Counted from the first letter of the stretch, positions 45,091 through 54,956 are shown. The stretch is 64,000 nt of DNA from Inhella crocodyli (GCF_004004565.1 NZ_SACM01000001.1:1116001-1180000), one strand, 5' to 3'. Translations and numbers: made by a program. The notes: generated from the sequence alone by a model not told the origin.

Positions 45091-45903
45091 TTATTCGTCG
45101 TCGCCAGCCAGGATGCCACCCAGCAAACCGCCCGCGGCCAACCCGCCGAAGCCGGCTTGCTCGGTGCGCCCGCCGCCCGTCTGCGGTGCCGCTGCAAAGA
45201 TGCGCGAGGCCAGGCGGCTGAAAGGCAGGCTTTGCAGCCACACGTCGCCAGGGCCGGTCAGCTTGGCCAAGAACAGGCCCTCACCGCCGAACAGCGCCGT
45301 TTTGATCTTGCCAACGTACTGGATCTCGAAGTTCACGTCGGGCGTGTGGGCCACCAAGCAACCGGTGTCCACCAGCAGGGTTTGGCCCGGCTGCAGGCTG
45401 CGCTTGACCACCGTGCCCCCCGAGTGCACGAAGGCCAGGCCGTCGCCCTCGAGCTTCTGCATGATGAAGCCCTCGCCGCCGAAGAAGCCGACGCCGATCT
45501 TTTGCTGGAAGTGGATGCCGATCTGCACGCCGCGCGCCGCGCACAAGAACGAGTCGCGCTGGCAGATGACCTTGCCGCCCATCTGCTTCAGGTCCATGGC
45601 AATGATCTTGCCGGGGTAAGGGGCCCCGAACGCGACCTTGGCTTTGCTCTGACTTTGGTTCGTGTACACCGTGGTGAACAGCGATTCACCGGTGATCAAG
45701 CGCTTGCCAGCGCCCAGCAGCTTGCCAAAGAAGCCGCCTTGGTTTTGGCTGCCGTCACCGAACACCGCATCCAGGCTGACGCCCGCATCCATGAAGAACA
45801 TGCTGCCGGCCTCCCCGATGGCGGCCTCGCCGGGATCGAGTTCGATCTCGACGAACTGCATTTCGGCGCCCTTGATTTCGTAGTCGACAACGTCCATGGC
45901 CAT
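45091..45903 (-). CDS. TIGR00266 / AIM24-like protein
   Basis: 270 residues with the AIM24 beta-rich fold (YEIKGAEMQFVEIELDPGEAAIGEAGSMFFMD, LFTTVYTNQ, GIHFQQKIGVGFFGGEGFIMQKLEGDG, GGTVVKRSLQPGQTLLVDTGCLVA). The C-terminus is Gly-rich (FGGLAAGGLLGGILAG). Function unknown. AGGAG lies 9 bp before the ATG at 45903. A terminator separates it from the PHA genes. Confidence 0.9.
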   Translation of the reverse strand: MAMDVVDYEIKGAEMQFVEIELDPGEAAIGEAGSMFFMDAGVSLDAVFGDGSQNQGGFFGKLLGAGKRLITGESLFTTVYTNQSQSKAKVAFGAPYPGKIIAMDLKQMGGKVICQRDSFLCAARGVQIGIHFQQKIGVGFFGGEGFIMQKLEGDGLAFVHSGGTVVKRSLQPGQTLLVDTGCLVAHTPDVNFEIQYVGKIKTALFGGEGLFLAKLTGPGDVWLQSLPFSRLASRIFAAAPQTGGGRTEQAGFGGLAAGGLLGGILAGDDE

Positions 45904-45935
45904 GGCCAGCAACTCCTGCGCAAAGCGGCAAAAAA

Positions 45936-45962
45936 CAAAAGGGCCGGCATGTTAGCCGGCCC
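45936..45962 (-). terminator. Terminator after phaB
   Basis: 8-bp stem GGGCCGGC/GCCGGCCC with a 6-base loop (45941-45962), followed on the minus strand by TTTTGTTTTTT. It lies 18 bp after the phaB stop. Confidence 0.88.
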
Positions 45963-45980
45963 GAATTCCCTTTGAAGGGT

Positions 45981-46718
45981 TTACCCCATGTGCAAGCCGC
46001 CGTTGCAGGAAAAGTCGGCGCCGGTGGTGAACCCGCTATCGTCGCCGGCCAACCAGCTGACGATCGAGCCAATCTCTTCGGGCGTGCCCAAGCGCTTGAC
46101 CGGGATGGTGGCGACGATCTTCTCCAGCACCTCGGGCTTGATGGCGCGGACCATGTCGGTGCCGATGTAACCTGGGCTGACGGTGTTCACCGTCACGCCC
46201 TTGGCGGCCAGCTCCTGGGCCAGGGCCATGGTGAAGCCGTGCATGCCGGCCTTGGCGGCCGAGTAGTTGGTCTGGCCGGCCTGGCCCTTCTCGCCGTTGA
46301 CCGAGCTGATCTGGATGATGCGGCCCCAGCCCTTTTCCACCATGCCCGGCACCACCTGCTTGGTGACGTTGAACATGCTGTTCAGGTTGGTGTCGATCAC
46401 CGCCTTCCAGTCCTCGGGGGTCATCTTGAGGAACATGCGGTCGCGCGTGATGCCGGCGTTGTTGACCAGCACGTCGATCACGCCATGCTCTTCCACGGCC
46501 TTGGTGAAGGCCGACACGGTCGAGTCCCAATCGGCGACGTTGCCCACCGAGGCGTAAAAGGTGTAGCCCAGGGCCTTCTGCTCGTCGAGCCACTTCGTGA
46601 AGTCGCGGCTGGGGCCGCAACCGGCGATGACCTTGAAGCCCTTTTGGTGCAGCTTCTGGCAGATGGCGGTGCCGATGCCGCCCATGCCACCGGTGACGTA
46701 CGCAACTTTCTGACTCAT
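45981..46718 (-). CDS. phaB: Acetoacetyl-CoA reductase
   Basis: 245-residue SDR enzyme, NADPH-dependent, converting acetoacetyl-CoA to (R)-3-hydroxybutyryl-CoA for PHB synthesis. TGGMGGIG nucleotide motif, NNAGITRD, SSVNGEKGQAGQTNYSAAKAG (Ser/Tyr/Lys), and SPGYIGTDMV. AGGAGA site before the ATG at 46718. Third gene after phaC and phaA. Confidence 0.96.
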   Translation of the reverse strand: MSQKVAYVTGGMGGIGTAICQKLHQKGFKVIAGCGPSRDFTKWLDEQKALGYTFYASVGNVADWDSTVSAFTKAVEEHGVIDVLVNNAGITRDRMFLKMTPEDWKAVIDTNLNSMFNVTKQVVPGMVEKGWGRIIQISSVNGEKGQAGQTNYSAAKAGMHGFTMALAQELAAKGVTVNTVSPGYIGTDMVRAIKPEVLEKIVATIPVKRLGTPEEIGSIVSWLAGDDSGFTTGADFSCNGGLHMG

Positions 46719-46742
46719 CTCGGGTCTCCTAGGGGGTTTCGT

Positions 46743-47918
46743 TCAACGCTCGACGCACAGGGCCACGCCCATGCCGCCACCGATGCACAAGGAAGCGATG
46801 CCCTTCTTCGCATGGCGGCGCTGCATTTCGTGCAACAGGGTGACGAGGATACGGGCGCCGGAAGCGCCGATCGGGTGCCCCAGGGCGATGGCGCCGCCGT
46901 TCACGTTGACCTTGCTCAAGTCCCAGCCCATTTGCTGGTGCACGGCGCAGGCCTGCGCGGCGAAGGCCTCGTTGATTTCCAAGAGGTCCAAGTCGGCCGC
47001 TTTCCAGCCGGCGCGTTGCAGCGCCTTTTGGCTGGCGGGCACCGGGCCCATGCCCATGAGCGCCGGGTCGAGGCCGGCCGATGCGTAACTGGCGATGCGG
47101 GCCAGCGGGGTGAGGCCGAGGGCCGCGGCCTTGGCGGCGCTCATCAGCACCAAAGCGGCGGCGCCATCGTTCAAGCCGGAGGCGTTGCCCGCGGTGACGC
47201 TGCCCGCCTTGTCAAAGGCCGGCCGCAGTCCGGCCAGCGCTTCGGCGTTGGTCTTGCGGTTGATGTACTCGTCGGCGTCGACCACGATGGGGTCGCCCTT
47301 CTTCTGCGCGATGCTGACGGGGCAGATTTCGTCCTTGAACTTCCCGGCGTCTTGCGCGGCCGCGGCCTTGCGCTGGCTGTCCAGGGCCAAGGCGTCTTGC
47401 TGCTCGCGCGTGACGCCGTGCGCCTTGGCCACGTTCTCGGCCGTGATGCCCATGTGGTACTGGTTGTAGACGTCCCACAGGCCGTCGTTGATCATGGTGT
47501 CGACCAGGTTCCAGTTGCCCATGCGCTGGCCGTCGCGGCTGCCCATCAGCACGTGCGGGCTGGCGCTCATGTTCTCTTGGCCTCCCGCCACGACGATCTC
47601 GCTGTCGCCGTCGCGGATGGCTTGCGTGGCCAGCATCACGGCCTTCAGGCCGGAGCCGCAGACCTTGTTGATCGTCATGCCCGGCACGCTGTGCGGCAAA
47701 CCGGCCTTGATCAGCGCCTGGCGGGCCGGGTTTTGGCCGCTGCCGGCGGTCAGCACCTGGCCCAAGATGACCTCGCCCACCTGGGCACCGTCGAGCTTGG
47801 CGCGTTCCAGGGCCGCCCGGATGGCGGTGGCCCCCAACTCGGGCGCACTGACCTTGGCGAGCGAGCCGCCAAACTTGCCGATGGCGGTGCGGGCGGCGGA
47901 AACGATGACGACATCCAT
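46743..47918 (-). CDS. phaA: Acetyl-CoA acetyltransferase (beta-ketothiolase)
   Basis: 391-residue thiolase joining two acetyl-CoA molecules. Active site Cys in [12 protein letters not shown] (residue ~88), [21 protein letters not shown] (His) and CIGGGMGVA (second Cys). ATG at 47918 with GGAG 10 bp upstream. Directly downstream of phaC; could also serve fatty-acid catabolism. Confidence 0.96.
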   Translation of the reverse strand: MDVVIVSAARTAIGKFGGSLAKVSAPELGATAIRAALERAKLDGAQVGEVILGQVLTAGSGQNPARQALIKAGLPHSVPGMTINKVCGSGLKAVMLATQAIRDGDSEIVVAGGQENMSASPHVLMGSRDGQRMGNWNLVDTMINDGLWDVYNQYHMGITAENVAKAHGVTREQQDALALDSQRKAAAAQDAGKFKDEICPVSIAQKKGDPIVVDADEYINRKTNAEALAGLRPAFDKAGSVTAGNASGLNDGAAALVLMSAAKAAALGLTPLARIASYASAGLDPALMGMGPVPASQKALQRAGWKAADLDLLEINEAFAAQACAVHQQMGWDLSKVNVNGGAIALGHPIGASGARILVTLLHEMQRRHAKKGIASLCIGGGMGVALCVER

Positions 47919-47949
47919 GAACGCGTTCTCCAAGAGTTGAAACGATGAA

Positions 47950-49653
47950 TCAGGCTTTTTGCTTGACGTAGCGGCCGGGGGCCGGTTCTAGCGGACGGTG
48001 CTTGCGCGAACCTTGCACTTTGGGCGCCGGCACCAGCGGGCCGCCCCCGTGTTGGGCCAGCCACGCCGACCAATCGCGCCACCAACTGCCCGGCGTTTCG
48101 GTGGCCGACTTGAGCCAGGTTTGTGGGTCGGCCGGGTGCGTGTCGGGGCCCAGCCAATGCGAGCGCTTGTTCTTGCCGGCCGGGTTGATGACGCCGGCGA
48201 TGTGGCCGCTGGCGCCCAGCACGAAGCGCACGGGCTTGCCCTTGAACACCTGCGTGTTGGCGTAGGCCGCCTCCCAGGGCACGATGTGGTCCTCGCGGCT
48301 GCCATAGACGTAGATGGGCGCGCGGATGGCGCGCAGGTCGAGCTTCTCGCCGCACACGGTGAGCTTGCCGGGCTGCTTCAGCTCGTTCTGCAAGTAGGTG
48401 TGGCGCAGGTACCAGCAGTACATGGGGCCGGCCATGTTGGTGCTGTCGCCGTTCCAGTACAGCAAGTCGAAAGCCGGCGGCATTTCCCCCTTGAGGTAGT
48501 TGCCAACGACGTAGTTCCACACCAAATCGTTGGGCCGCAGGAACGAGAAGGTTTGCGCCAGCTCGGCCCCCTTCAGCAGCCCGGGCTTGGCCGGGTCGCC
48601 CAGGGTCAGCTCGCGGGCCTTGACGAGGTTCTCGTCGACAAAGATGTCCAAGATGCCCGTGTTGGCGAAATCCAGCAGCGTGGTCAGCAGGGTCAGGCTA
48701 GCCGCCGGGTGCTGACCGCGCGCAGCCAGCACGGCCAGGCCGGTGGCCAGGATCGTGCCGCCCACGCAAAAGCCCAGGGTGTTGACCTGCTTGGCGCCGG
48801 TGATTTCTTGCACCACGCGCAGGGCCTCGATCGGACCGCCCTCGATGACCTGGTCCCAGGTCCAGTGCGCGCACCCCTCGTCGGGGTTGCGCCAACTGAC
48901 GACGAAGGTGCGGTGGCCGTTCTCGACCGCGTAGCGGATCAGCGAGTTCTCGGGCTGCAGGTCCAGGATGTAGAACTTGTTGATGCTCGGCGGCACCATC
49001 AGGAAGGGCCGGGGGTGCACTTCTTTCGTGAGCGGCGCGTACTCCAACAACTGGAAGAACTCGTTCTCGAACACGACGCTGCCCGGCGTGGTGGCCACGT
49101 TCTTGCCCACCTCGAAGGCGCGGTCGTCGGTCTGCGACAGCTTGCCGCGCTGCACGTCGGACCACAGCAGCTGCAGGCCCTTGGCCAGGCTCTCGCCCTG
49201 TGTCTCCAGCGCCTTCTTCTGCGCTTCGGGGTTGAGCGCCAGGAAGTTGCTGGGGGCGCTGGCGTCCACCATCTGTTGCACCGCAAAACGGATCCGCGCG
49301 CGGGTTTTGGGATCGGCCTGCACGGCCTCGGCAAGCTCCGTCAAGGCGCGGCTGTTGAGCAGGTAGAGCTGGGCCAGGAAGCCCGAACCCGCGTCTTGCC
49401 AGGCAGGGTGGGCGAATCGCCGGTCTTGCGGCGCCGGCAGGTGCTGGGTCAGCGCGTCGTTCCACAAGGCCGAGGCCTTCTCGACGTAGTGCTGCTGGGC
49501 GCGGGCCCAGGCTTCGGGGTCGATGCACAGCTCCGGGAGCGGGGGCAGGCCGTCGAACGAGCCTTGGAAGGCGCCTTGAAAGGCCTTCTGCAGCGTGTCG
49601 ATTCCAGGGAGGTCAAAAGCGGGCGGGGTCGGCTTGCTGGTAGAACGCGGCAT
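47950..49653 (-). CDS. phaC: Class I poly(3-hydroxyalkanoate) synthase
   Basis: 567-residue PHA polymerase. Lipase-box-like GFCVGGT has the nucleophile Cys296; the catalytic His is in [16 protein letters not shown] and the Asp in [15 protein letters not shown]. Class I by length and by the absence of an adjacent phaE or phaR. The N-terminal ~100 residues are the usual variable domain. First gene of phaC-phaA-phaB. Confidence 0.96.
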   Translation of the reverse strand: MPRSTSKPTPPAFDLPGIDTLQKAFQGAFQGSFDGLPPLPELCIDPEAWARAQQHYVEKASALWNDALTQHLPAPQDRRFAHPAWQDAGSGFLAQLYLLNSRALTELAEAVQADPKTRARIRFAVQQMVDASAPSNFLALNPEAQKKALETQGESLAKGLQLLWSDVQRGKLSQTDDRAFEVGKNVATTPGSVVFENEFFQLLEYAPLTKEVHPRPFLMVPPSINKFYILDLQPENSLIRYAVENGHRTFVVSWRNPDEGCAHWTWDQVIEGGPIEALRVVQEITGAKQVNTLGFCVGGTILATGLAVLAARGQHPAASLTLLTTLLDFANTGILDIFVDENLVKARELTLGDPAKPGLLKGAELAQTFSFLRPNDLVWNYVVGNYLKGEMPPAFDLLYWNGDSTNMAGPMYCWYLRHTYLQNELKQPGKLTVCGEKLDLRAIRAPIYVYGSREDHIVPWEAAYANTQVFKGKPVRFVLGASGHIAGVINPAGKNKRSHWLGPDTHPADPQTWLKSATETPGSWWRDWSAWLAQHGGGPLVPAPKVQGSRKHRPLEPAPGRYVKQKA

Positions 49654-49676
49654 GCGATTCGCTCTCGGAAGCCCCC

Positions 49677-49690
49677 CTCCAGGTCTGGAG
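49677..49690. promoter_or_regulatory. Palindrome upstream of phaC
   Basis: CTCCAG-GT-CTGGAG in the 67-bp gap between phaC and the divergent small membrane gene. A second short dyad AGAG-CC-CTCT follows. Position suggests an operator, but no regulator can be assigned. Confidence 0.35.
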
Positions 49691-49720
49691 AGAGCCCTCT
49701 AAAACTGGTGAAAACCCGCA

Positions 49721-49990
49721 ATGTACCTCGTGGCAATCGGCTGGCTTTACGTCGCCTTGATGATGGCCATCGCCGAAGCCATCTCACCGCGTGGCACGGT
49801 GCTGGGCGCCATCCTCACCTTCTCGCTCTACGGCGTGGCGCCCACCGCCTTGCTGATGTACCTGCTGGGCACGCCCGGCCGAAAGCGTCGCTTGCGAGAA
49901 CAAGAACGCTTGGCCGACTCAGCCCAGGGCGATGAAGGCGGCCATGCGGCCGCTGGCGGCACCGTCCCGGCGGAAGCTGAAAAACCGTAG
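49721..49990 (+). CDS. Small inner-membrane protein, hypothetical
   Basis: 89 residues with two predicted helices (MYLVAIGWLYVALMMAIAEA and AILTFSLYGVAPTALLMYLL), a basic turn (GRKRRLREQ), and a polar C-terminal tail. No family name recognised. The last 72 bp overlap the 3' end of pgeF on the other strand, and the low-complexity tail lies there, so the true end may matter less than the membrane part. Confidence 0.7.
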   Translation: MYLVAIGWLYVALMMAIAEAISPRGTVLGAILTFSLYGVAPTALLMYLLGTPGRKRRLREQERLADSAQGDEGGHAAAGGTVPAEAEKP

Positions 49991-50692
49991 GGGGTCGCTG
50001 ACGGTGCAGGCGGGCTCGACGCTGACGCCCTCGACGCCCAACTGGTGCAGGCGCTCGCGCGCCAGGCCCTGCAAGTTGGCGCGCCAGCGCGGGCTGCCGT
50101 CCAAGCGCGGCTGGTAGCGGAAGTGCCGGCCCGGCAGTTCCGGGCGCTGGCCGAAGGCTTCGAGCACGTCCTCGCCCACCTCGAAGGCCTCGGGGCCGAT
50201 GCAGGGGCCCAGCCAGGCCCGCAGCGCGAAGTTGTCGGGCGCCACCTCGCGCAGCGCGGCCACCGTGGCCTCGAGCACACCACCGGCCAGGCTGCGCCAG
50301 CCCGCGTGCGCGCCACCCACCGCCAGCGCGCGCCCTTGGGCGTCCAAAGCCGAGAGCAAGACCGGCAGGCAATCGGCCACCTGGATGGCCAACCCCACAC
50401 CGGGCGTTGCCGTGACGGCCGCGTCGGCGCTCAGCGGCTCCGGGGTGGGACCGTCCAGCAGCACGCAGCGGCTGCCGTGCACCTGGTGCAGGTACACCGG
50501 CTCGGTGCCCAGGTGGCGGGCCACCCGCCGGCGGTTTTCGAGCACGGCCTCGGGGGCGTCGCCCACGCTGCGCCCCAGGTTCAGGTGGTGGAACGGGGGC
50601 TCGCTCACGCCGCCCTCGCGCGTGCTCATGAAGGCACGCAGGCCGGTGCCCAAGGCCTTGGGCTGCAGGCCGGGGAGCGCGTCATTCGGCAT
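49919..50692 (-). CDS. pgeF: Polyphenol oxidase / purine nucleoside phosphorylase (YfiH/PgeF family)
   Basis: 257-residue laccase-domain protein, lately described as acting on nucleosides and in peptidoglycan editing. Zinc ligands are suggested by HQVHG, ADCLPVLL, GGAHAGWRSLAGG and GPCIGPEAFEVG. Start at 50692 (MPNDALPGL). Overlaps maiA by 11 bp, so the two are coupled. The 3' end overlaps the convergent small membrane gene. Confidence 0.93.
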   Translation of the reverse strand: MPNDALPGLQPKALGTGLRAFMSTREGGVSEPPFHHLNLGRSVGDAPEAVLENRRRVARHLGTEPVYLHQVHGSRCVLLDGPTPEPLSADAAVTATPGVGLAIQVADCLPVLLSALDAQGRALAVGGAHAGWRSLAGGVLEATVAALREVAPDNFALRAWLGPCIGPEAFEVGEDVLEAFGQRPELPGRHFRYQPRLDGSPRWRANLQGLARERLHQLGVEGVSVEPACTVSDPLRFFSFRRDGAASGRMAAFIALG

Positions 50693-51326
50693 CGGGCACC
50701 CGACTGGGGTGGGCGGAGGCCACGCGGGGATCGGCCTCGCAAGCGCTGACCACCGCCTGGACCGCCGCGAAGGGCCGCAGGTCCACGCCAAACCGCTGGG
50801 CGTTGAACACCTGGGGCAGCAGCACGCAGTCGGCGTAGCCCGGGGCATCGCCCAGGCAGAAGCGGCCCTGGAAATGCCGGCTGCCGCGCAGGCGCGCGTC
50901 CACCACGGCCAAACCGCGCTCGATCCAGTGGCGCGCCCAGGCCGTCTTGGCCGCTTCGTCGAGCTTCAACTCGCCCACCAAGTGGCGCAGCACGCGCAGG
51001 TTTTGCAGCGGGTGCGTGTCGCAGGCGATGTCTTGGGCCAAGGAGCGCGCGAACGCGCGGTCCACGGGATCTCGGGGCAGCAAGGGGGGCTCGGGGTGGG
51101 CCTCCTCCAGGTAGTCCAGGATGGCCAAGGACTGGGTCAGGCGGGTGCCGTCGTCGAGCACCAGGGCCGGCACCTGCTGGGCCTCGCCGCCGAGCACGGG
51201 ATCGTGCTGTTCGTTGCGCACCAGGTGCACCCCGCGGTAGTCGTGCGGCAAGCCCTTGAGGGCCAGCGCGATGCGCACGCGCCAACTGGCCGACGAGCGA
51301 AAGTAGCTGTACAGGGTGAGGGGCAT
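50682..51326 (-). CDS. maiA: Maleylacetoacetate isomerase (zeta-class GST)
   Basis: 214-residue glutathione-dependent isomerase of tyrosine degradation. N-terminal thioredoxin-like domain with LYSYFRSSASWRVRIALALKG. The usual zeta motif is SSCSxRVRI; here Cys is Ala, which leaves the Ser pair. QSLAILDYLEE is the glutathione site. Other tyrosine-degradation genes are not nearby. Start at 51326. Confidence 0.88.
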   Translation of the reverse strand: MPLTLYSYFRSSASWRVRIALALKGLPHDYRGVHLVRNEQHDPVLGGEAQQVPALVLDDGTRLTQSLAILDYLEEAHPEPPLLPRDPVDRAFARSLAQDIACDTHPLQNLRVLRHLVGELKLDEAAKTAWARHWIERGLAVVDARLRGSRHFQGRFCLGDAPGYADCVLLPQVFNAQRFGVDLRPFAAVQAVVSACEADPRVASAHPSRVPDAE

Positions 51327-51357
51327 CGAGCGATCTTGCCATGCCACACTGAGGCCC

Positions 51358-51891
51358 ATGACCCCCCGACGCCTTAGGCACTGCACCGAATGCGGCACCG
51401 CCGTGGACTACCGCGTGCCGGCCGACGACAACCGCGAGCGTGCGGTGTGCCCGGCCTGTGGCCACGTCCAGTACCAAAACCCCCTGAACGTCGTGGGCAC
51501 CCTGCCCTTGGCCGAGGACGGCCGCGTGCTGCTGTGCCGCCGCGCCATCGAGCCCCGGCGCGGCCTGTGGACGCTGCCGGCCGGCTTCATGGAGCTCGGT
51601 GAAACCGTCGAGGCCGGGGCCCTGCGCGAAACCAGCGAGGAGGCGGGCGCCCGCGTCGAGCTGCTGGGCCTGATGGCCATGATCGACGTGCTGCACGTCG
51701 GACAAGTGCACTTCTTCTACCGCGCGCGCCTCTTGGACCTGGACTTTGCGCCCGGCGAAGAGTCGCTGGAAGTGCGCCTCTTCCACTGGGACGAGCTGCC
51801 CTGGGACGAGCTGGCCTTTCGCACTGTGCGATTGACGCTGGAACACCAGCGCGCCGGCACCCCCGGCGTGCTGACGGCCGCCCTCAGCTGA
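51358..51891 (+). CDS. Nudix hydrolase with zinc ribbon
   Basis: 177 residues. A short zinc ribbon (CTECG...CPACG, residues ~9-41) precedes a Nudix domain with the box GETVEAGALRETSEEAGA. Similar NudC-like or ADP-ribose pyrophosphatase proteins cleave nucleoside diphosphate derivatives. Start MTPRRLRHCTE at 51358. The stop overlaps the convergent oxidoreductase stop by 8 bp in the palindrome TCAGCTGA. Confidence 0.92.
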   Translation: MTPRRLRHCTECGTAVDYRVPADDNRERAVCPACGHVQYQNPLNVVGTLPLAEDGRVLLCRRAIEPRRGLWTLPAGFMELGETVEAGALRETSEEAGARVELLGLMAMIDVLHVGQVHFFYRARLLDLDFAPGEESLEVRLFHWDELPWDELAFRTVRLTLEHQRAGTPGVLTAALS

Positions 51892-52984
51892 GCGCCGGGT
51901 AGTCGGTGTAGCCCTCGGCCCCGCCCCCGTAAAAGGTGCTGGGGTCGGGCTCGTTGCAGGGGGCGCCCAGCCGCAGGCGCTCGGGCAGGTCGGGGTTGGC
52001 GATGAAGGCCCGACCGAAGGCCACGGCGTCCAGCCAGCCCGCCGCCAAGGCTTGGGCGGCGCGCTCGGCCGTGTAGCGACCGGCGCCGACCAACACGCCC
52101 GGGTAAGCCGCACGCAGGGCCTCGCGGAAGGCCGGGCTCAGGCCCGGGCCGGCGCCCGTCCAGTCGGGCTCGCTCAAGTGCAGGAAGGCCAAGCCCCGCG
52201 GCGCCAGCGCGCGCGCCACGGCCAGGGCATTGGCCTCGGGGGCGTCGTCCGCCAAGTCGGGCGAGGCACTGCAAAACGACACGCGCAGGCCGACGCGGTC
52301 GGGCGACCAGGCCTCGGCGCAGGCGTCCACCACCGCCAGCAGCAAGCGCATGCGGGCGGCGATGGACCCCCCGTAGGCGTCGGTGCGGCGGTTGCTGGCG
52401 GCGGCCAAGAACTGGTGCAACAGGTAGCCGTTGGCGCCGTGGATCTCGACCGCGTCAAACCCAGCGGCGCGGGCCCGGCGCGTGGCGGCGGCGTACGCGT
52501 CGACGATGCCCGGCAGTTCGGCCGTGTCCAGCGCCCGCGCGGGGCTGCACGCGGTTCGCATCGGGCGGCCTTGGGCATCGCGCAGGCTGGTTCGGGCGTC
52601 CACGGGCAGGGCCGAGGGCGCCACCGGCGGCAAGCCGCCCGGCTGCAGGCTTGCGTGCGAGATGCGACCGACGTGCCAGAGCTGGCAGGCGATGCGACCG
52701 CCGGCGGCATGCACCGCGTCGGTGATCGGGCGCCAGGCCTGCACCTGCTCGTCGCTGTAGATGCCCGGGGCCCCTGCATAGCCTTTGGCCTGCGGGCTGA
52801 TGTGGGTGGCCTCGCTGACGATCAGCCCGGCGCCGGCCCGCTGCGCGTAGTAGGCGGCCATCAGGGGGATGGGAAGGTCGCCGGGCTCGGTGCAGCGCAA
52901 GCGTGTCAGCGGGGCCATCCACACCCGGTTGGGCACCTGCAGGGCGCCGACCTGCAGCGGCGCGAACAAAGCCTCGACGTTCAT
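51884..52984 (-). CDS. Old Yellow Enzyme-type alkene reductase
   Basis: 366-residue FMN flavoprotein of the NADH:flavin oxidoreductase family that reduces activated C=C bonds. VPNRVWMAPLTRLRC is the N-terminal motif; RIACQLWHVGRISH, GFDAVEIHGANGYLLHQF, GGSIAARMRLLLAVVDA and AFGRAFIANPDL are family blocks. ATG overlaps the LapD-like stop (ATGA), which makes it the last gene of that run. Confidence 0.93.
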   Translation of the reverse strand: MNVEALFAPLQVGALQVPNRVWMAPLTRLRCTEPGDLPIPLMAAYYAQRAGAGLIVSEATHISPQAKGYAGAPGIYSDEQVQAWRPITDAVHAAGGRIACQLWHVGRISHASLQPGGLPPVAPSALPVDARTSLRDAQGRPMRTACSPARALDTAELPGIVDAYAAATRRARAAGFDAVEIHGANGYLLHQFLAAASNRRTDAYGGSIAARMRLLLAVVDACAEAWSPDRVGLRVSFCSASPDLADDAPEANALAVARALAPRGLAFLHLSEPDWTGAGPGLSPAFREALRAAYPGVLVGAGRYTAERAAQALAAGWLDAVAFGRAFIANPDLPERLRLGAPCNEPDPSTFYGGGAEGYTDYPALS

Positions 52985-54933
52985 GCCTGGTGCCCGGTGG
53001 CCCAAGGGCCGGTCAAGCCGTTGACGCCGCAGTCCAGCAGCGTGCTGGCGTCGCGGGCGTCGTCCACGCCCTCGGCAATCACTTGCAGCGACAGGCTGTG
53101 CAGCACGATGACCAGGCTGCGCACGAAGCCGGCGCGGCTGGCGTCGTCGGCGACGCCCAGGACCACGCTGCGGTCGAGCTTCACGAAGTCCAGGCCGAGC
53201 TGGTAGAGGCGCTCGATCTTTTGCAAGTTGGCCCCGGCGTGCTCCAGGCCCACGCGCACCCCGAGCGGGTGCACGGCGCGGCTCAGCTCTTGCACCAACT
53301 CGAACTGCGACAAGGCCGCCTCGGCGTCCACCTCCAGGCCCACCTGCCGCGCCGCCTGGGGCTGGCTGCGCAGCAGGGCGCGCAGGCGGCCGAGGAAGGC
53401 CGGGGCCCGCAGCGAGGCGGGGGCCAGGTTCACGCAGCGTTGCTGGCCGTCGAGCTGGATCTGCGCCAGCGCCGCGCCGACGGCGGCGAGGTCGACCTCC
53501 ACGGTCAGCCCGGTGCGCTGCGCCAGGGGCAGCCAGGTGCTGGCCGGCACGAAGTCGGGCGTGGCCTGGTGCGCCGCGGCCAGCCCGAGGTGCAAGGGGC
53601 ACTCCCAATGCAGCAGGTGCTGCGCGCCGTCCAGCACCGGGTAAGGCACCAGGCGCAAGTGACCCTGCGCCAGGGCCGCTTCGATCTGCGCCCGCCAAGC
53701 GCGCTCGCCGTGGGGCAGCATGCGATCGTCCCCGCCCTCCACGCGCTTGAGGCACTGGCCCAAGGCGCCCGGCAATTGCTCGGCCTCGGCCAGGGCCGCA
53801 TCGGCCTGACCAAACCACTGCGACAGCGGCAAGCTGCGGGCCAGTTCCACGCCGCCCAGGGCCAGTCGAATGACCGAACGCCCCCCGCCGCCAGCGGCAC
53901 GCTGCAAGGCCTGCAGCAAGGCCTCGCTCAAGGCCTGGGCGCTGTCTTCCAGCACCGCCGGCGCGGGCAGCCACAGGGCGAAATCGGCCCCGTTCAAGCG
54001 CCCCGCCAAGCTGCCGTGCACGCGCTGCGTGTAAGCCTGCAAGGCCTCGCCGATCAAGGCCAGCACCTCGTCCGTGGCCTCCCGCCCCAGCAACTGGTTG
54101 ACGCGGGCCAGGTCCTGCAAGCGCAGCAGCAGCAGGCTGGCGCGGTCGGGGCCGTCGTCCCGGGCCAAGGCCGAGGCCAGCTCCGCCAAGAAGTGCTTGC
54201 GCAGCGACAAACCAGTCAGTGCGTCGCAATGCGCGTGCTGGCGCAGCAAGCCGAGCTGCTCCGTTTGGGCCTCGAACAGGCGCTTGATGCGCATGACCAT
54301 GCCGTTGAGCGCCTCGGTCAGCTTGCGCAACTCCAACACGCGGCTCGGTTCCACGGTCATGAACTGGCCCTCGGCCAGCGCATCGGCCTGGGCCACCAGC
54401 GCGTCCAGCGGACGGCGGATCCGGCCCAGCAGCCATTGCGCCACGGCCAAGGCAGCCAGGGCCAGCAAGCCAGACATCACCGCCGTTCGCAAGAGCCCCG
54501 TCCACAGCGCGTCGTAGGCGTAGGCCTGCTGGCTGCGCAACTCCAACTGACCCAGGCTTTGCCAGCCGCTGGAGAGCTGCGCCACGCCGGCCGGCGCGTC
54601 CAAGGACACGGCCTCGCGCAGCCAGGCCGGCGCGCGCCCCCCCGCCGCCGGGGCCACGCGCTCGAAGGCCAGGGAGCCATCGGCGCGCCGCCAGCGCAGC
54701 GATTCGTAGTGACCGGTGTCGAACTGCGCGCTCATGAGCAGTTCGATGACCGCCTGGTCACCGCCCTGCTGGGACACCGCCAAGGCCAGGGCCTGGGCGT
54801 TGTCGGCGTTCTTGAGCGTGAGTTGCTGGCGCAGCAGGTCGCGCAGCGCACCGCCCGAGGCCAGCACGCCGCCGGCAAAGGCGCAGACCAGCGACAGCAG
54901 GATCAGCACGCTCACTTGTCGAATCAAAGACAT
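52981..54933 (-). CDS. lapD: LapD-like c-di-GMP receptor (degenerate GGDEF-EAL)
   Basis: 650 residues. N-terminal membrane helix, periplasmic LapD/MoxY-type domain (~residues 25-155), second helix, HAMP, then GGDEF and EAL domains. Both are degenerate: RLNGADFAL replaces GGDEF and WECPLHLG replaces EALLR, with EGVDDARD near the end. This argues for a binding rather than catalytic role. In related bacteria LapD holds the LapG protease when c-di-GMP is high. LapG lies 23 bp upstream. Confidence 0.92.
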   Translation of the reverse strand: MSLIRQVSVLILLSLVCAFAGGVLASGGALRDLLRQQLTLKNADNAQALALAVSQQGGDQAVIELLMSAQFDTGHYESLRWRRADGSLAFERVAPAAGGRAPAWLREAVSLDAPAGVAQLSSGWQSLGQLELRSQQAYAYDALWTGLLRTAVMSGLLALAALAVAQWLLGRIRRPLDALVAQADALAEGQFMTVEPSRVLELRKLTEALNGMVMRIKRLFEAQTEQLGLLRQHAHCDALTGLSLRKHFLAELASALARDDGPDRASLLLLRLQDLARVNQLLGREATDEVLALIGEALQAYTQRVHGSLAGRLNGADFALWLPAPAVLEDSAQALSEALLQALQRAAGGGGRSVIRLALGGVELARSLPLSQWFGQADAALAEAEQLPGALGQCLKRVEGGDDRMLPHGERAWRAQIEAALAQGHLRLVPYPVLDGAQHLLHWECPLHLGLAAAHQATPDFVPASTWLPLAQRTGLTVEVDLAAVGAALAQIQLDGQQRCVNLAPASLRAPAFLGRLRALLRSQPQAARQVGLEVDAEAALSQFELVQELSRAVHPLGVRVGLEHAGANLQKIERLYQLGLDFVKLDRSVVLGVADDASRAGFVRSLVIVLHSLSLQVIAEGVDDARDASTLLDCGVNGLTGPWATGHQA

Positions 54934-54956
54934 CGACGATCACTCCTTCTCATCCG

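Noticed and set aside
49919-49990. The antisense overlap of the small membrane protein and pgeF as evidence that one is false
   Set aside because: The overlap affects only the polar tail of the small protein. The membrane part and pgeF both look real.
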